Shown: positions 1-6,671 of the stretch, in pieces | How the letters are laid out: each line of letters starts with the position of its first letter | How positions within the stretch are numbered: the first letter of the stretch is position 1 | From: an uncultured Phycisphaerae bacterium | Lineage (GTDB): Bacteria > Planctomycetota > Phycisphaerae > Sedimentisphaerales > Anaerohalosphaeraceae | DNA: 12,325 bases | Reading direction: 5' to 3' | NCBI GenBank assembly: GCA_937920485.1 | Contig: CALETL010000180.1 | Coordinates: 1-12,325, forward strand | Position numbers and translations under genes: made by a program | Notes under the pieces: model-generated | Told to the model about the DNA's origin: nothing | The model's input: the letters and a program-made list of their open reading frames with translations, nothing else | Database searches by the model: none

Positions 1-950
1 GCGGTCATCGCCGGACTGGATGCCAGCGACATCACCAGACGCGCCAGTCCCGTCGTGCGTTCGCACCGCATCGGGTTGCGTTTGTACGCCATCGCCGATG
101 AACCGATCTGCGATTTCTCAAATGGCTCCTCGATCTCTTTGAGGTTCGCCAGCAACCGAATATCATTACACATCTTGTGTGCCGAGTGCGCGATTGATGC
201 CAACACATCCACAACCATCTTATCGATCTTGCGCGGATAGGTCTGCCCTGTCACCGCACAGCGATTCTTAAAGCCGAATGCCTTGGCGACCATTTCATCC
301 AGCCGCTTGACCTTATTGTGGTTGCCGTTGAATAATGCAAGAAACGACGCCTGTGTGCCGGTTGTTCCCTTCACACCACGGAACGGCATGGTCTCGATGC
401 GTTTTTCGAGTTCGGTCAAATCCATCGCATAGTCATAGCACCACAGCGTCGCCCGCTTGCCGACGGTGGTTAATTGAGCGGGCTGATAATGCGTAAAACC
501 CAATGTAGGCATAGCACGATATTGCTTTGCAAACTTCGCCAATCGGTCGATGACCGCCGCAAGTTTGCCGCTCAGCAACTCCAGACCTTCGCGCATGATA
601 ATCAAATCCGCATTGTCGCCGACATAGCAGCTCGTCGCACCGAGATGAATAATCGGCGCGGCTTTGGGAGCAACATCGCCAAAGGTATGCACATGGGCCA
701 TCACATCGTGCCGGAACTTCTTTTCATATTTAGCAGCTTTTTTGTAATCAATGTCGTCCAGATGCTTTTCCATCTCCTTGATCTGGACGTTCTTGATATC
801 CAACCCCAGCTTCTGCTCAGCCCGTGCCAGTCCCAGCCACAAACGCCGCCACGTCGAAAACTTCTTGTCCGCACCAAACAATGCCGCCATTTCCGGCGAA
901 GCATTCCGCTGGACCAATGGACTTGTGTAATTTATTGTGTCTTTTGCCAT
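1..950 (-). CDS. purB: Adenylosuccinate lyase, C-terminus beyond window edge
   Basis: Adenylosuccinate lyase acts twice in purine synthesis: it splits SAICAR to AICAR plus fumarate and adenylosuccinate to AMP plus fumarate in the cytoplasm. The minus-strand frame is open from the ATG at 950-948 to the left edge, giving 316 codons of a protein usually near 450-480 residues, so about a third is missing. Visible landmarks are [44 protein letters not shown] and, close to the edge, the fumarate lyase signature [11 protein letters not shown] with its mobile catalytic-loop serine. The start is fixed by AAGGGA 7 nt upstream and by the [13 protein letters not shown]-terminus. From memory, the sequence is strikingly close to human ADSL, closer than to the short bacterial PurB type. 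It is the last visible gene of a minus-strand run and lies 38 nt after its neighbour. Confidence 0.96.
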   Translation of the reverse strand, partial: MAKDTINYTSPLVQRNASPEMAALFGADKKFSTWRRLWLGLARAEQKLGLDIKNVQIKEMEKHLDDIDYKKAAKYEKKFRHDVMAHVHTFGDVAPKAAPIIHLGATSCYVGDNADLIIMREGLELLSGKLAAVIDRLAKFAKQYRAMPTLGFTHYQPAQLTTVGKRATLWCYDYAMDLTELEKRIETMPFRGVKGTTGTQASFLALFNGNHNKVKRLDEMVAKAFGFKNRCAVTGQTYPRKIDKMVVDVLASIAHSAHKMCNDIRLLANLKEIEEPFEKSQIGSSAMAYKRNPMRCERTTGLARLVMSLASSPAMT

Positions 951-988
951 CTTAAATCCCTTTTTGACTTTACGGATACAATGCTTTG

Positions 989-1579
989 TTAATTTGTATC
1001 TTCTTTTTTAGCGTCAAACTGCCGCCACGCAACCAAACTGGTCACTGCCAGCATCAAATGCGCCAAGGTTTCCATTGTTTCTTCAAATTCAACATTATAT
1101 TGTTCTTCCATTGGTAAGATATTCAAGTGATCTGAGCCAAAGGCTCGACGCGCGATCACCTGAGACAATACATAACATAAGCATGCCGCCCATAGCCATA
1201 TCTCAACCGGCGTATCCTTAATTAAAGCCGTGATTCGCTTGCGGCGATAAACACTCCAGCCGGCAACAATCGCGATCAGCACATAGATACCTTTACTGGT
1301 CCCGGCAAAATGCCATTCCCTGCAGAAAAACCCAACACTGAGAACAAACAAGACCTTGGCCAACTCATTACCTCTGCGCCAGGCAAGCAGCCCATAACTG
1401 ACAACCGATACCAGCACAAGCGGTAATGCGATCTGCTCGAGAACTTCCCGTCCACACCATTTTTGAAGCTCCCAGTGTCCCAGAGCGTACACGATAATAA
1501 ATGGGAGGATCCATAGTGTAAACGGCCAAAAAGAAACAGCCGTCCTGCGAGGTTTTAAGCCATCCGTATCATTAGTCAT
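989..1579 (-). CDS. Hypothetical six-helix membrane protein
   Basis: A 196-residue integral membrane protein that I do not recognise. Hydrophobic segments fall at about residues 16-34, 48-66, 74-86, 97-110, 125-143 and 167-185. The N-terminus is polar and the C-terminus charged (KKEDTN). Charged or histidine residues sit at membrane edges: REWH at 87-90 after helix 3, and an acidic stretch at about 158-170 (MEEQ, EFEETME) leading into helix 6. These could be functional, but nothing identifies a reaction. The start at 1579-1577 is supported by AAGGGA 6 nt upstream. The gene lies 14 nt after the aldo/keto reductase and 38 nt before purB, so it is probably cotranscribed with both. The call as a real gene rests on its length, its RBS, its packing and the absence of a competing frame. 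Confidence 0.85.
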   Translation of the reverse strand: MTNDTDGLKPRRTAVSFWPFTLWILPFIIVYALGHWELQKWCGREVLEQIALPLVLVSVVSYGLLAWRRGNELAKVLFVLSVGFFCREWHFAGTSKGIYVLIAIVAGWSVYRRKRITALIKDTPVEIWLWAACLCYVLSQVIARRAFGSDHLNILPMEEQYNVEFEETMETLAHLMLAVTSLVAWRQFDAKKEDTN

Positions 1580-1593
1580 CTTAAGTCCCTTAG

Positions 1594-2538
1594 CTAAGAT
1601 AATATTAATTCAATATTAGCAACATCTTCTTCGCTCAGCACCCAGTCGCCCGCCTGAACAGTTTCTTCGATTTGTTTTTGCTTTCGTGCCCCGACAATGG
1701 CGGCGGTGACTTCTTCTTTTCGCAACACCCAGGCAATCGCAAGCTGGGCGACGGTTTTGCCGCGGCGGTCGGCAATGGATTTCAGTTTGTCCACGATCGC
1801 CAGATTCTTATCAAATTTTTCGCCGGAAAAGTTCGGGTCACGCAAGCGGTGATCGTCCGGAGCTAATGTTTTTATATGTTCGACGCTGAATTTTCCGGTT
1901 AACAGACCTTTTTGCATGGGGCTGTATGCCACGACGCCGATATTGTTCTTGCCGCAATAGTCGAGCAGGTTATTTTCGATATCCCGACGGAGCATACTGT
2001 ACGGCGGCTGCAAACTGGCTACCGGATGTAATTTACTGACGCGTTCAAGCTGAGAGACTGTGAAATTCGACACACCAATGTACCGTACCTTGCCCTGCTG
2101 CGCCAGTTTTGCCATCGTCTCCCACCCTTCTTCAATCTGCTCATCCGGTACGGGCCAGTGCATCTGGTACAGGTCGATGGTTTCAATGCCCAGCCGCCGT
2201 AAGCTGTCTTCGCACTCGGCAATAATGCTGTCGCGGTCAAGACAACTGTACTTTTCGCGTTTGTCATTCCACAGCAGTGAACATTTGGTCGCGACCAGCG
2301 GCTTTTCGCTCATTTCCCGCAGGGCCAGCCCGACGATGTATTCGGAGTGCCCGCAGCCGTAAATCGGGGCGGTGTCGATCCAGTTGATGCCCGCGTCGAT
2401 GGCGGTCAGGATCGTGCGAATGGAGTCCGCATCATCCTGCGGCCCCCAGCCGAACTGCCACGGGCCGCCAATGGCCCAGGTGCCCAGGCCGATCGCCGTC
2501 AACTCTAAATCCGTATTGCCTAACTTCCGTGTACGCAT
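1594..2538 (-). CDS. Aldo/keto reductase
   Basis: A 314-residue TIM-barrel oxidoreductase that reduces carbonyls with NADPH in the cytoplasm; the physiological substrate cannot be read from sequence. The AKR catalytic tetrad is visible: Asp55 and Tyr60 in WIDTAPIYG, Lys85 in ATKCS, and His127 in YQMHWP. IGVSNF and the C-terminal cofactor segment GARKQKQIEE (about 283-292) are also typical, and overall it resembles the YhdN/general-stress-protein subgroup. I start it at 2538-2536 (MRTRKLGNTDLEL), where the family's first strand begins and where AGGA lies 9 nt upstream. An in-frame ATG at 2601 would add 21 unlike residues and overlaps a probable promoter. The gene sits 93 nt after the M50 protease and 14 nt before the membrane protein. 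Confidence 0.95.
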   Translation of the reverse strand: MRTRKLGNTDLELTAIGLGTWAIGGPWQFGWGPQDDADSIRTILTAIDAGINWIDTAPIYGCGHSEYIVGLALREMSEKPLVATKCSLLWNDKREKYSCLDRDSIIAECEDSLRRLGIETIDLYQMHWPVPDEQIEEGWETMAKLAQQGKVRYIGVSNFTVSQLERVSKLHPVASLQPPYSMLRRDIENNLLDYCGKNNIGVVAYSPMQKGLLTGKFSVEHIKTLAPDDHRLRDPNFSGEKFDKNLAIVDKLKSIADRRGKTVAQLAIAWVLRKEEVTAAIVGARKQKQIEETVQAGDWVLSEEDVANIELILS

Positions 2539-2572
2539 TGTCTTATTTCCTGAATTCCATAACCGAAGCGTC

Positions 2573-2601
2573 AGTGTACCACGAAACCGCCCTTTCGGCA
2601 A
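2573..2601 (-). promoter_or_regulatory. Candidate sigma70-type promoter for the aldo/keto reductase
   Basis: Read on the minus strand, TTGCCG (2601-2596) is followed after exactly 17 nt by TACACT (2578-2573), each matching four of six consensus bases. A start site near 2566 would give a leader of about 28 nt to the ATG at 2538. It could drive the reductase, the membrane protein and purB independently of the upstream genes. This is pattern matching only. Confidence 0.4.
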
Positions 2602-2631
2602 CGCATCAATCGGAAAATGAATGCTTGATTT

Positions 2632-3339
2632 TTAATAATAATGAATTCCGCGAATCAGGTAGAGTCCCATCAGGACGGTGATATGGATGGGGGGATAAAT
2701 TTTACTCATAACCGCCCACGCGATAAAAATGCCAAAAATCCGCAAGCTGGGATGCGACATGAGCTGCCGGTATTTGTAAAGCATCTCTCCCTTGAAGACA
2801 AACTCACCGATCGCCGTGCCATCCAACGGCGGAACCGGAATCAGGTTGAAGATCAGTAAAACCAGGTTCAGCGTAAACAGGATGCTGACCAGCACCGCCA
2901 GCCCCTTAAGCGATCCATCGCCGGATGCCTCGACAACGGTTATAAAGTCGCCTAATCTTTCAGGGGCCTGGAAGATGCCCGCCGAGATACCAATGTGAAT
3001 AAGAACACCTGCGATTAACATAAGAGTCAGATTGACTGCCGGGCCGGCCAGTGTTTTCAAGGCGGCCTGTTTGGGATGCGCCTGTGCCCAGTACGGATCA
3101 TACGGCGTGCTGGCCCAGCCGATCATCCAGCCGCCAGATACAAACGACAGCAGCGGCACAATCACCATGCCGATCGGACTGCGCTGAATATGCGGCACTG
3201 GGTTCAACGTCGTCAAGCCGTGATGCATCGCCGTATGGTCACCAAACCAATACCCCGCAAACGCATGTGCCGCTTCATGCAGCACCACCGAAAAGACAAA
3301 TACAATATACCAAATAATACAAAGCTGTAATGGTTCCAA
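2632..3339 (-). CDS. Site-2 protease family (M50) intramembrane metalloprotease
   Basis: A 235-residue polytopic zinc protease of the M50 family, which cleaves peptide bonds within or near the membrane. The zinc motif HEAAH is at residues 21-25 in the first helix, and the third ligand is Asp173 in NLIPVPPLDG (165-174). GPAVN at 99-103 is the other hallmark of the group. It is a minimal form without a PDZ domain, resembling the compact Rip-like/YwhC-type proteases rather than RseP. The start at 3339 has TAGGAG 5 nt upstream. It follows the pilin-like gene by 19 nt. Its substrate is unknown; the one-pass membrane protein encoded just upstream is a possible partner, on position alone. Confidence 0.93.
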   Translation of the reverse strand: MEPLQLCIIWYIVFVFSVVLHEAAHAFAGYWFGDHTAMHHGLTTLNPVPHIQRSPIGMVIVPLLSFVSGGWMIGWASTPYDPYWAQAHPKQAALKTLAGPAVNLTLMLIAGVLIHIGISAGIFQAPERLGDFITVVEASGDGSLKGLAVLVSILFTLNLVLLIFNLIPVPPLDGTAIGEFVFKGEMLYKYRQLMSHPSLRIFGIFIAWAVMSKIYPPIHITVLMGLYLIRGIHYY

Positions 3340-3358
3340 ACGTAACTCCTATATTATT

Positions 3359-3835
3359 TCAAGGCTTCCATCTCAAGTTATCTATTTCGTCTTTTTTGTA
3401 AAATCTTATGTAATCTACTGTATAACCAAACTGAACGGCATGGCCCGGCCATCGATACTTTTGAGTCTTAATTAATTCCGGCCCTCCTGAAAGATTTTTA
3501 GGGCCCTTTGCTTCAAACAACAATACCATATCTTCAGGTAATTCATGTACTTTCATGCCACTTGCATTGATATTCATAGCATGTTTGACTTGGCCATTAA
3601 CAACATATTCGGGATAAAGCCAATCTTCCTCAATTAATACATCGCACCATTTAGTTGCATCGGGAAGGCAACCATTATTATCATCAGCATAAGACATTAA
3701 AGCTGTTGCCAATCCCTTCAGTTCACCTCCTCGGAATGTTACTTGGTAGCAATAATAGACGTAAACAGAAACTGCAACAACCAATAAAAACAAAAAGCCA
3801 AGGCATGTTCTTAAAATTATTTTCTTTTCCTTCAT
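3359..3835 (-). CDS. One-pass membrane protein, pilin/pseudopilin-like
   Basis: A 158-residue protein with a basic N-terminus (MKEKK), one hydrophobic segment at about residues 7-29, and an exported C-terminal part. The stretch LKGLATALMSYADDNNGCLPD (about 39-59) resembles the region after the helix in the pseudopilin-like/DUF1559-type proteins abundant in planctomycetes. However, the prepilin peptidase site (G followed by FTLIE) is absent, and the terminal H-X9-DG motif of that family is not seen. It therefore probably stays anchored and is not processed into a pilus. Cysteines lie at 11, 29, 56 and 64. Its ATG overlaps the stop of the HD gene (ATGA), with GAGG 8 nt upstream, so translation is likely coupled. 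Function unknown. Confidence 0.83.
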   Translation of the reverse strand: MKEKKIILRTCLGFLFLLVVAVSVYVYYCYQVTFRGGELKGLATALMSYADDNNGCLPDATKWCDVLIEEDWLYPEYVVNGQVKHAMNINASGMKVHELPEDMVLLFEAKGPKNLSGGPELIKTQKYRWPGHAVQFGYTVDYIRFYKKDEIDNLRWKP

Positions 3836-4626
3836 TTATATTCCTCTATCCTTTTTTGTGTATATTCCAAAATACACTCTGTTGCTCGTCTTACTTCTTT
3901 TGTTTTCGGCAGCAGTTTAATGATATCGCGAAGGTAGCCGCGGTCATAGATTTGTTTCAACGACCAGTCAAAATAGACATCGTACACCCAGCCGAGCTGG
4001 AGCAGTTTGGCATCATTGATGGTTTTAATATGATCATAATGAATCAACTGTTGATTGAGCAGTGCATCAATAATTTCCGGGCTGCATTCCGGCGTATCAG
4101 GAAACTCCAGCTCCCACGTAAACTTTTCCGGTTCCTCGGCAAGCATCCGGTAATTGTTAACCAGTAACTCAAAAATATCGATTTTATCGGCGTCGCGAAT
4201 CAGTTTGGCAAAATGCATCGGCCGTTCTCCCAATTGGGGCAGTTCCTTAACCCCGTGAAACTCGATGGCCTTTTCAATGATCATTCGTTCATCGTCCGGC
4301 AAGCCAGCCAATAAATTATATTCGGCCAATACCTTCAATGCCAGCAGGCAATGGTTTTCGCTGATCTGATCTTTGTATGTGCGGTACTGTTTAAATTGCG
4401 GAAACCGCCCCACATCATGAAGCAGCGCAATGGTCTCAGTTATGATTAAGTCATTGCTGTCCAGCTTCAACACTGTGGCCAATTGACGCATCTCATTGCA
4501 CACCCGATGCGTATGACATTCCTTCAACTGGATATTTTGGTTCAGGAAATCATCCCCCGCTGTATAAAAGGTCGCTACATATTCTGTAAACCATCGCCTG
4601 AAAGCATCAAGTTGTTCTTTTTGCAT
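3832..4626 (-). CDS. HD-domain metal-dependent phosphohydrolase
   Basis: A 264-residue cytoplasmic protein of the HD superfamily, whose members hydrolyse phosphomono- or diesters, often nucleotides, with a metal pair held by His and Asp. Visible ligands are His38/His40 (KECHTHRV), the HD pair His70-Asp71 (LLHDVGRF), His92, His124 (EFHGV) and the distal Asp145/Asp147 (RDADKIDIF). The block LLHDVGRFPQFKQY followed by an ENH motif is typical of a common stand-alone HD subfamily; no GGDEF, response regulator or RelA synthetase domain is attached. Substrate unknown. AAGGA 5 nt before the ATG fixes the start. It is first in the minus-strand gene run, behind a probable promoter, and its stop overlaps the next start by 4 nt. 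Confidence 0.93.
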   Translation of the reverse strand: MQKEQLDAFRRWFTEYVATFYTAGDDFLNQNIQLKECHTHRVCNEMRQLATVLKLDSNDLIITETIALLHDVGRFPQFKQYRTYKDQISENHCLLALKVLAEYNLLAGLPDDERMIIEKAIEFHGVKELPQLGERPMHFAKLIRDADKIDIFELLVNNYRMLAEEPEKFTWELEFPDTPECSPEIIDALLNQQLIHYDHIKTINDAKLLQLGWVYDVYFDWSLKQIYDRGYLRDIIKLLPKTKEVRRATECILEYTQKRIEEYK

Positions 4627-4661
4627 AATATTCCTTGTTGAATGGAAATATAATCGGGGAT

Positions 4662-4689
4662 ATCATACCACAGAGCAGGCAAGTTTCCA
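4662..4689 (-). promoter_or_regulatory. Candidate promoter for the HD gene and downstream run
   Basis: On the minus strand, TGGAAA (4689-4684) is followed by 16 nt and then TATGAT (4667-4662), with TGG directly before the -10, which makes an extended -10 element. A start near 4654 leaves about 28 nt to the ATG at 4626. No stronger candidate is seen between this gene and the divergent cupin gene. Confidence 0.4.
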
Positions 4690-4696
4690 GAAGGTG

Positions 4697-4718
4697 TTCT
4701 TAAACTATTTTTTAAGAA
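4697..4718. repeat. Perfect 8-bp inverted repeat in the divergent intergenic region
   Basis: TTCTTAAA (4697-4704) and TTTAAGAA (4711-4718) are perfect reverse complements separated by 6 nt. It lies between the HD and cupin genes. It is too AT-rich and has too short a following T run to be a convincing terminator. An operator is possible but unproven. Confidence 0.35.
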
Positions 4719-4739
4719 AATACTTCGAGCAAAATTGGC

Positions 4740-4752
4740 ATACTGTCAGTAT
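4740..4752. repeat. 13-bp dyad upstream of the cupin gene
   Basis: ATACTG-T-CAGTAT is a perfect odd-centred palindrome at about -47 to -59 from the cupin ATG. It overlaps the only -10-like sequence here (TATATT at 4750-4755), so it could be an operator. No well-spaced -35 accompanies that -10, so the promoter itself is not called. Confidence 0.3.
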
Positions 4753-4798
4753 ATTAGGGGTAATTCATTTTTGTAATCAAAAGGAAAGGAGAAGTTTT

Positions 4799-5080
4799 AT
4801 GCCAACCGTACAAGACATTACTGTTCGTAAAGCCACTGAACAGGAATCGGTTTCCTGTAAAAACTGGCCCACATGGTCCTGTGAGACAAGCGAATTTGAG
4901 TGGGAGTACACACAAACAGAAAAATGCCTGATTATTGACGGAAGCGTTGAAGTTAGAGATATGCCCCCTTCCGGCGAGTCCGTCTCATTCGGCAAAGGAG
5001 ACTATGTCGAATTGCCGACAGGGCTCAAATGCATCTGGAATGTTAAACAACCCGTCAGAAAACACTATGATTTTGAATAA
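4799..5080 (+). CDS. Small Cupin_3 (ureidoglycine aminohydrolase-like) protein
   Basis: A 93-residue single-domain beta-barrel of the Cupin_3/DUF861 type. The family pattern is clear: WPTW (23-26), EFEWEYTQTEKCLIIDGSVEV (32-52), GESVSFGKGDYVELPTG (59-75), C78-x-W80 and the C-terminal PVRKHYDF. Stand-alone cupins of this size are widespread, and most have no assigned reaction. Classic cupin histidine ligands are not evident, so metal binding is uncertain. The start at 4799 has AAAGGAGAAG shortly upstream. An in-frame ATG at 4694 would add 35 unlike residues and is rejected. The gene is 61 nt upstream of the serine protease and may be cotranscribed with it. Confidence 0.92.
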   Translation: MPTVQDITVRKATEQESVSCKNWPTWSCETSEFEWEYTQTEKCLIIDGSVEVRDMPPSGESVSFGKGDYVELPTGLKCIWNVKQPVRKHYDFE

Positions 5081-5141
5081 GAACCACAATATTTAACAGG
5101 TGGCCAAAGCTGGTTGCCGCCATCAATGAACAGGAGGTAAC

Positions 5142-6671
5142 ATGTTATTTAGTAAATGGTTACGGAATTTCACAGACAAAAAATACTGTTTTTTTGTGCT
5201 GTTAATTCTTGCAACGACCCCCCTGCCGATGAGTCTGTGTTATGCTGAACAGTCAGAAACGTATGAAAAGTCTGTGGTTATGATCCTGGCGGTGAACCAG
5301 GAATATGACTTTGCAACGCCATGGAAAAAAGGCCAGATGGGGGGCGGGTCTGGTTCCGGCTTTATCATTGAAGGCAATCGGATTCTGACAAATGCCCATA
5401 ATGTGGCTAATCTACGCTATCTTGAGGTCAAAAAACAAAACCTGGCCAAGCGCTATCCCGCAAAAGTCCAGTTCGTCGGCCATGACTGCGATCTGGCATT
5501 AGTCACGGTTGATGACCCCGAGTTTTTTGTGGACACTGAGCCGCTCGCTTTCGGGACACTGCCACAGATTAATTCGACCGTGCAGACCTGTGGTTTTCCG
5601 ATGGGCGGCCGTCAAATTTCCATCACTGAAGGTGTTGTATCTCGTTTAGAAACAAATGTTTACAGCCACAGCCAGGCATCGCAGCATTTGGTCGTGCAAA
5701 CCGACGCCGCAATCAACCCCGGAAATTCCGGCGGGCCTGTCTTACAGGACGGCAAAGTGGTCGGAGTCGCTTTTCAGGGCCTGACAGTCGCGGACAATAT
5801 CGGTTTCATGATTCCAACAACAGTGATCTCACACTTCCTAAAAGATATCGAAGACGGCAAGTATGATGGCTTTAGTAGGTTGGGGATCTCGCTTTTTCAC
5901 GGTCTTCACAACCCCTTCTACAAAAATCACCTTAAGATACCGGATTCCGAAGATGGCATCGTGATCACCGACGTCCGGATTAACAGCACTGCTTACGGGA
6001 TCCTTCAAACAAGCGATGTTTTGACAAAAATCGACGATTTCAATGTTGATAATGATGGTCGCGTCCAGATTTATGACCTCTCACTGGATTTGACCGAGAC
6101 CCTGGATCGCAAGCAGATCGGCGAAACAGTCACAATTACTTTCTACCGCGACGGGCAGAAAACACAACAGGATTTCATTATTGGACCCAACGAACAGGTC
6201 CTGCCGTGGAACAGGCAGTACGACACCAAACCGGACTATCGTGTTTATGCTGGCCTGACTTTTGTGCAGCTAAACAGAAATTTTCTTGAAAGATGGGGAA
6301 ACAGTTGGGTAACCGATATTCCATTCCCCCTGCGATATTTGTTCTTTGACTCGAATCAGCTAAATAAGGATCCTGACAGAAAAGAGTATGTTGTTCTTTC
6401 GGAGATCCTTCCGGACGAGGTCAATGCCTACTTAGGGGGCTACAAGAACCAGGCCGTTGAAAGCGTTAACGGTATTTCTATAAATGAGTTAGCTGATCTT
6501 GACGAAGCCTTCAAAAAAGATGAGGACGGCTTTTGTATTGTCAAATTCATCAACAACGATGCCCCGATGGTCATTGACGCTGAGACAGCAAAAATGAATA
6601 ATGGTTTTATTTTACAAAAATATCAAGTTCCTGTGGAGACCCCTGAAAATGAAAACGGCTTTCTTTTTTAG
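5142..6671 (+). CDS. Secreted HtrA/Deg9-like trypsin-type serine protease with PDZ domains
   Basis: A 509-residue exported endoprotease of the Deg/HtrA family (S1C). A signal peptide covers about residues 1-36, with cleavage probably near CYA. The protease domain spans about 40-240 with an intact triad: His86 in TNAHNV, Asp117 in CDLALV, Ser196 in INPGNSGGP. One PDZ follows (about 244-345) and a second PDZ-like module is at about 365-480. The module order and the C-terminus resemble plant Deg9/Deg2-type proteases rather than E. coli DegP. Landmarks are GHDCDLALVTVDD, ITEGVVSRLE, YAGLTFVQLNRNFL, YVVLSEILPDEVNAY and the late ETAKMNNGFILQKYQVP. Likely role: cleavage of misfolded or specific proteins in the periplasm or at the cell surface. 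AGGAGGTAAC precedes the ATG. The gene overlaps its inactive paralogue downstream by 23 nt. Confidence 0.95.
   Translation: MLFSKWLRNFTDKKYCFFVLLILATTPLPMSLCYAEQSETYEKSVVMILAVNQEYDFATPWKKGQMGGGSGSGFIIEGNRILTNAHNVANLRYLEVKKQNLAKRYPAKVQFVGHDCDLALVTVDDPEFFVDTEPLAFGTLPQINSTVQTCGFPMGGRQISITEGVVSRLETNVYSHSQASQHLVVQTDAAINPGNSGGPVLQDGKVVGVAFQGLTVADNIGFMIPTTVISHFLKDIEDGKYDGFSRLGISLFHGLHNPFYKNHLKIPDSEDGIVITDVRINSTAYGILQTSDVLTKIDDFNVDNDGRVQIYDLSLDLTETLDRKQIGETVTITFYRDGQKTQQDFIIGPNEQVLPWNRQYDTKPDYRVYAGLTFVQLNRNFLERWGNSWVTDIPFPLRYLFFDSNQLNKDPDRKEYVVLSEILPDEVNAYLGGYKNQAVESVNGISINELADLDEAFKKDEDGFCIVKFINNDAPMVIDAETAKMNNGFILQKYQVPVETPENENGFLF

Noticed and set aside
474..992. 172-residue plus-strand open frame
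   Set aside because: It is antisense to purB, whose conserved motifs are clear across the same bases; no RBS and no recognisable protein.
2539..2601. N-terminal extension of the aldo/keto reductase from ATG 2601
   Set aside because: The extra 21 residues do not resemble the family, the internal ATG 2538 has a good RBS, and the upstream ATG overlaps a probable -35.
3359..3835. True type IV pilin or T2SS pseudopilin
   Set aside because: No prepilin peptidase cleavage motif at the start of the hydrophobic segment and no H-X9-DG ending.
4694..4798. N-terminal extension of the cupin from ATG 4694
   Set aside because: It passes through two dyads and non-family sequence; ATG 4799 has a strong RBS and a normal family start.
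5099..5124. GGTGGC...GCCGCC as a terminator between cupin and protease genes
   Set aside because: One mispair, long loop and no T run; readthrough from the cupin gene is likely.
6601..6648. N-terminal extension of the pseudoprotease from ATG 6601
   Set aside because: It places a basic, non-signal segment before a clear signal peptide at 6649.
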